This document shows, in pieces, positions 7,442 to 9,127 of a stretch of DNA of 9,127 nt. The stretch spans positions 1-9,127 of the forward strand of contig JAKAWN010000283.1 of NCBI GenBank assembly GCA_021827245.1, given 5' to 3'. Position numbers and translations under genes: made by a program. How positions within the stretch are numbered: position 1 is the first letter of the stretch; each line of letters opens with the position of its first letter. The notes below the pieces were generated by a model. It searched no databases and had not been told where the DNA came from. It saw only the letters and a list, made by a program, of their open reading frames with translations. The stretch comes from Acidobacteriota bacterium. GTDB taxonomy: Bacteria; Acidobacteriota; Terriglobia; UBA7540.

Positions 7442-7589
7442 AGCAATACTCTCTCAAGTTTATGGATTCAATTTTTACCTGGGCAGGGTCCGGGCGCGAT
7501 CTTAGACCGGCACTTTGTAATCTGTCCACCGTCCAGGAGATGAACGCTTCCACCGGGTCAGCCTGTTCCCTGTTGTTCGTAGCTCGCAT
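7428..7589 (-). CDS. Possible 53-residue small ORF before the dehydratase (doubtful)
   Basis: An open frame of 53 codons starts at ATG 7589 and ends at TGA 7430-7428, overlapping the dehydratase start by 14 bases. The central part (DPVEAFISWTVDRLQSAG, 11-28) could form an amphipathic helix. The frame stays open about 20 codons upstream of the ATG, so it could also be the tail of a decayed gene. I see no convincing ribosome site and recognise no family. A candidate promoter lies inside it, which argues against a real gene. Confidence 0.15.
   Translation of the reverse strand: MRATNNREQADPVEAFISWTVDRLQSAGLRSRPDPAQVKIESINLREYCCEGH
7499..7528 (-). promoter_or_regulatory. Candidate promoter for the seven-gene operon
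   Basis: On the minus strand TGGACA (7528-7523) and TAAGAT (7504-7499) are 18 bases apart. The -35 matches the sigma-70 consensus at five of six positions and the -10 at four. Transcription would start near 7492, about 50 bases before the GTG start. It is a moderate match and could be chance. Confidence 0.3.
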
Positions 7590-7735
7590 CCGGTCGGATT
7601 CGCCCTGAGCCTCACTACGCGCGGCAGGATCGTCCGCATCGTCGCCTGGTCACACTGCTTTTCCAGCGTGGACCTTGGGCCGTCGCAAGTCGAGCCTCAT
7701 TTCCTGAAGCCTGCGTCGTTGAAACACACAATCCA

Positions 7736-7764
7736 ATTACTTCCATAGATAAACAGGAAGCAAT
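7736..7764. promoter_or_regulatory. Inverted repeat, possible operator (upstream dyad)
   Basis: ATTACTTCC (7736-7744) and GGAAGCAAT (7756-7764) are complementary at eight of nine positions around an 11-base spacer. The spacer contains ATAGAT (7745-7750), which pairs with ATCTAT at 7766-7771. The dyad sits over the expected -35 position of the plus-strand promoter, where a dimeric regulator could act. Confidence 0.38.
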
Positions 7765-7774
7765 CATCTATAAT
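7746..7774 (+). promoter_or_regulatory. Candidate promoter for the DapA-family gene
   Basis: A perfect TATAAT lies at 7769-7774. At a 17-base spacing the -35 position reads TAGATA (7746-7751), a poor match, which fits a promoter that depends on an activator or is weak. Transcription would start near 7781 and give a leader of about 230 bases. Confidence 0.4.
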
Positions 7775-7794
7775 GTTGATCGTGTTTGTCAACA
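7774..7794. promoter_or_regulatory. Perfect 6-base-arm dyad at the predicted start site
   Basis: TGTTGA (7774-7779) and TCAACA (7789-7794) form a perfect inverted repeat with a 9-base spacer, 21 bases overall. It begins at the last base of TATAAT and covers the predicted transcription start near 7781, the usual place for a repressor site. It also contains a perfect TTGACA on the minus strand (7792-7787), although the -10 that would go with it is poor. The regulator family is unknown. Confidence 0.42.
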
Positions 7795-8012
7795 GCATCC
7801 TGAGCGGCCAAACCCTAGACCCGGTCCCGGCTACCACCGTCCTCTTTCCAGACCGGCCCTGCCGCGCGATATTAAACCGTCCGACTATTAACCGATCCAC
7901 TGGCCCTACCTCACGCGCCTCTTCAGGCCGTGCCGGTCGGTCCCAGGTCTGTTGCATGTCCACACGCCTGCAACCCTTCAGGGAACTGGCTACCAGAAAG
8001 GCAGGGGGAAAG

Positions 8013-8927
8013 ATGTGTTTCGAGGGGGTTTATTCCGTACTTCCGACTCCTTTTCGCGCCGACGGCTCACTTGATCTCGACAGCCTGCGCAGCATGAGCG
8101 ATGTTTATCTCCGGGCTGGCATCCAAGGGATCACCGCGCTAGGTGCAACCAGCGAAGTGACGAAACTCACTGAGCAGGAACAAGGGCATATCCTGGAGTA
8201 CATCATGGCCCAAGTCAACGGCAGGGTTCCCGTCGTTGTGGGAGCCACAGCCGAAGGCCTGGTCCCATGCATTGAATTTACCAAAAGGGCCCAATCCAAC
8301 GGAGCCGAGGCGGTAATGGTGAGCCCTCCCAGGATGGCGACGCCAAGCTCCGACAAAGCTTTTGCTCACTTTGCGGAGCTTGCAGCGGCGGCTGATATCG
8401 AAATTGTAGTGCAAGATTACCCACCGATTTCCGGCCTCACAATGGAACCCTCCCTGCTCGCTCGCATTGTGCGTGAGATTCCGCGCGCTCGAACCATCAA
8501 GCTCGAAGACCCGCCAACTCCAACCAAAATCGAGCGCATCATGCAGGCCTACCAAGGCAACGATATTCGCATTTTTGGAGGGTTGGGTGGGCTTTATCTG
8601 CTGGAAGAGCTGCTTGCGGGGGCGGCGGGCGTGATGACCGGCTTTGCTTATCCGGAGATGCTAGTCGAGGTCGTCGAGCTTTTCAGGGCTGGCGACCTGG
8701 AGCGTGCCGCTGACGCCTTCTACCGTTATGTTCCACTCATTCGATTCGAGTTGCAGCAAGGCATTGGCACGGCGGTGAGGAAGGAGATTCTGCGCCGGCG
8801 CGGAGCAATCGCAAACGCATTCGTTCGGGCCCCGGGGAGCAAGGTTGATACAGTCTCGCTCCGCGCCCTCGATACGCTTCTGAGGTGGATGCGCGACAAG
8901 GAAGGAGCCCGATGGATTTCGGTTTGA
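8013..8927 (+). CDS. DapA/DHDPS-family lyase or dehydratase (2-keto-3-deoxy acid type)
   Basis: This 304-residue TIM-barrel protein belongs to the class I aldolase family that includes dihydrodipicolinate synthase, N-acetylneuraminate lyase, 2-keto-3-deoxygluconate aldolase and 2-keto-3-deoxyarabinonate dehydratase. The GTTGE substrate-carboxylate loop appears as GATSE (44-48). The catalytic tyrosine is Y136 in VQDYPP, and the Schiff-base lysine is K163 in TIKLED. Phosphate-free 2-keto acids are the usual substrates. The start at 8013 follows AGGGGGA at 8003-8009 with a 3-base spacer; an in-frame ATG at 7773 would add an unlikely arginine/proline-rich 80-residue extension and overlaps TATAAT. 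The gene is divergent from the dehydratase and could act on its product. A role in lysine synthesis is unlikely given the altered loop and the context. It overlaps the next start by 16 bases. Confidence 0.93.
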   Translation: MCFEGVYSVLPTPFRADGSLDLDSLRSMSDVYLRAGIQGITALGATSEVTKLTEQEQGHILEYIMAQVNGRVPVVVGATAEGLVPCIEFTKRAQSNGAEAVMVSPPRMATPSSDKAFAHFAELAAAADIEIVVQDYPPISGLTMEPSLLARIVREIPRARTIKLEDPPTPTKIERIMQAYQGNDIRIFGGLGGLYLLEELLAGAAGVMTGFAYPEMLVEVVELFRAGDLERAADAFYRYVPLIRFELQQGIGTAVRKEILRRRGAIANAFVRAPGSKVDTVSLRALDTLLRWMRDKEGARWISV

Positions 8928-9058
8928 GAAACAAGGTTGCGATGGTGGCTGGGGCAAGTCACGGCCTCAGGTATGCGGTAGCTGGAGCGCTCGCTCAAGA
9001 GGGGGCGCGCGTTTCGATCGCTTCACGCAGTGCGGATTCCGATGATGGTGATGGGTGA
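8912..9058 (+). pseudogene. Truncated short-chain dehydrogenase/reductase (N-terminus only)
   Basis: The start ATG at 8912 has AAGGAG at 8902-8907 and lies inside the end of the lyase gene. The frame encodes 48 residues. Residues 1-42 look like an SDR N-terminus: K8-V9, then AGASHGLR (13-20) in place of TGxxxGxG, then a helix and GARVSIASRSA. After about residue 43 the similarity ends in SDDGDG and a stop at 9056-9058, where the terminal repeats of the right-hand element begin. The last glycine of the loop is R20, which could be an early sign of decay. The other ~200 residues are missing, including the catalytic Ser-Tyr-Lys. It was probably the second gene of the plus-strand transcript and a third oxidation enzyme for the pathway. 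Confidence 0.75.
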
Positions 9059-9127
9059 TTCCGAACGGATCGTGATGGGGGTTTCCGATACGGAATAATC
9101 ATCACGATCGGAGCGAAGCGACGCTGA
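9043..9127. mobile_element. Probable insertion-sequence end interrupting the SDR
   Basis: From about 9043, where a tip beginning TGATGG is possible, the SDR reading stops. Two similar blocks follow at 9048-9068 and 9072-9093. Both begin GTGATGGG, contain TTCCGA and end ACGG. A 10-base inverted repeat (9068-9077 with 9100-9109) encloses a smaller one. Repeated ~21-base blocks at a 24-base period resemble the multiple terminal repeats of IS21-like elements. The repeats differ from those at the left end of the window, so the two ends probably belong to different elements. No transposase is visible. Confidence 0.48.
9048..9109. repeat. Direct repeats with nested inverted repeats
   Basis: The direct repeats are 9048-9068 and 9072-9093. 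GATCGTGATG (9068-9077) pairs perfectly with CATCACGATC (9100-9109). Inside it, TTCCG (9083-9087) pairs with CGGAA (9091-9095) around ATA. Together they could fold as one long imperfect hairpin or cruciform overlapping the second direct repeat. Confidence 0.65.

Larger units (their letters stand above)
7442..8012. promoter_or_regulatory. Divergent regulatory region without a convincing gene
   Basis: These 571 bases separate the minus-strand operon from the plus-strand lyase gene. The AT-rich core at 7731-7800 contrasts with GC-rich flanks. It contains a perfect TATAAT, a perfect minus-strand TTGACA, and two dyad symmetries, listed separately. The stretch 7600-7730 holds nothing I can name. The lyase leader (7781-8012) carries a short direct repeat. 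A single-regulator control region for both directions is the simplest reading, but no regulator gene is in view. Confidence 0.6.

Noticed and set aside
7697..7963. 88-codon open frame on the minus strand in the divergent region
   Set aside because: It runs through the promoter and dyad cluster, matches no family I know and has no clear ribosome site.
7773..8012. 80-residue N-terminal extension of the DapA-family protein from ATG 7773
   Set aside because: The ATG lies within the TATAAT box, the extension is rich in Arg, Pro, Ser and Thr with no family match, and a good Shine-Dalgarno precedes ATG 8013, where the family similarity begins.
8013..8927. Genuine lysine-pathway dihydrodipicolinate synthase (dapA)
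   Set aside because: The substrate loop reads GATSE rather than GTTGE, the tyrosine region is QDYPP, and the gene sits in a sugar-acid locus.
1..9127. Composite transposon with matching elements at both ends
   Set aside because: The terminal repeats at the left (AGGGGACATT type) and right (GTGATGGG type) are unrelated, so two copies of one element are not supported.

Overview
This window is a sugar or sugar-acid catabolic gene cluster from a GC-rich bacterium (roughly 55-60 % G+C by eye). The genes have bacterial Shine-Dalgarno sites, two GTG starts and tight stop/start overlaps. The family mix (mandelate-racemase-type dehydratase, DapA-type lyase, several short-chain dehydrogenases, Gfo/Idh/MocA oxidoreductase, DUF4432, TIM-barrel sugar isomerase) is common in soil bacteria with many carbohydrate genes, such as Acidobacteria, Chloroflexi or Proteobacteria. 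The sequence alone does not fix the phylum.

Layout. Positions 1-93 look like the outer end of an insertion sequence: two 20-base direct repeats and a possible transposase start pointing out of the window. Seven genes then lie on the minus strand and are transcribed from right to left. In transcription order they are an enolase-superfamily acid-sugar dehydratase (7441-6281), a short-chain dehydrogenase/reductase (SDR; 6222-5422), an aldehyde dehydrogenase (5425-3989), a second SDR (3992-3255), a DUF4432 aldose-epimerase-like protein (3258-2104), a Gfo/Idh/MocA oxidoreductase (2090-987) and a sugar isomerase/epimerase-like TIM barrel (990-169). Four of the six junctions are 4-base ATGA or GTGA overlaps, so this is almost certainly one operon. 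A 571-base non-coding region (7442-8012) follows and holds a cluster of dyad symmetries and candidate promoters. On the plus strand come a DapA/DHDPS-family lyase (8013-8927) and the first ~45 codons of a third SDR, cut off near 9042 by what looks like the end of a different insertion sequence.

How the genes may work together (inference). The set matches a non-phosphorylative oxidative pathway. A mutarotase-like protein presents the sugar, an SDR or the Gfo/Idh/MocA enzyme oxidises it, the dehydratase converts the aldonic acid to a 2-keto-3-deoxy acid, the DapA-family enzyme cleaves or dehydrates that, and the aldehyde dehydrogenase oxidises the resulting aldehyde. The last three operon genes could be a side module for epimers or keto-sugars, as in the inositol IolG/IolE pairing. 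The substrate cannot be read from sequence. No transporter, lactonase, sugar kinase or regulator gene lies inside the window. I saw no CRISPR array, rRNA or tRNA. The chemistry is of known types, but the combination is not one I can match to a named pathway.
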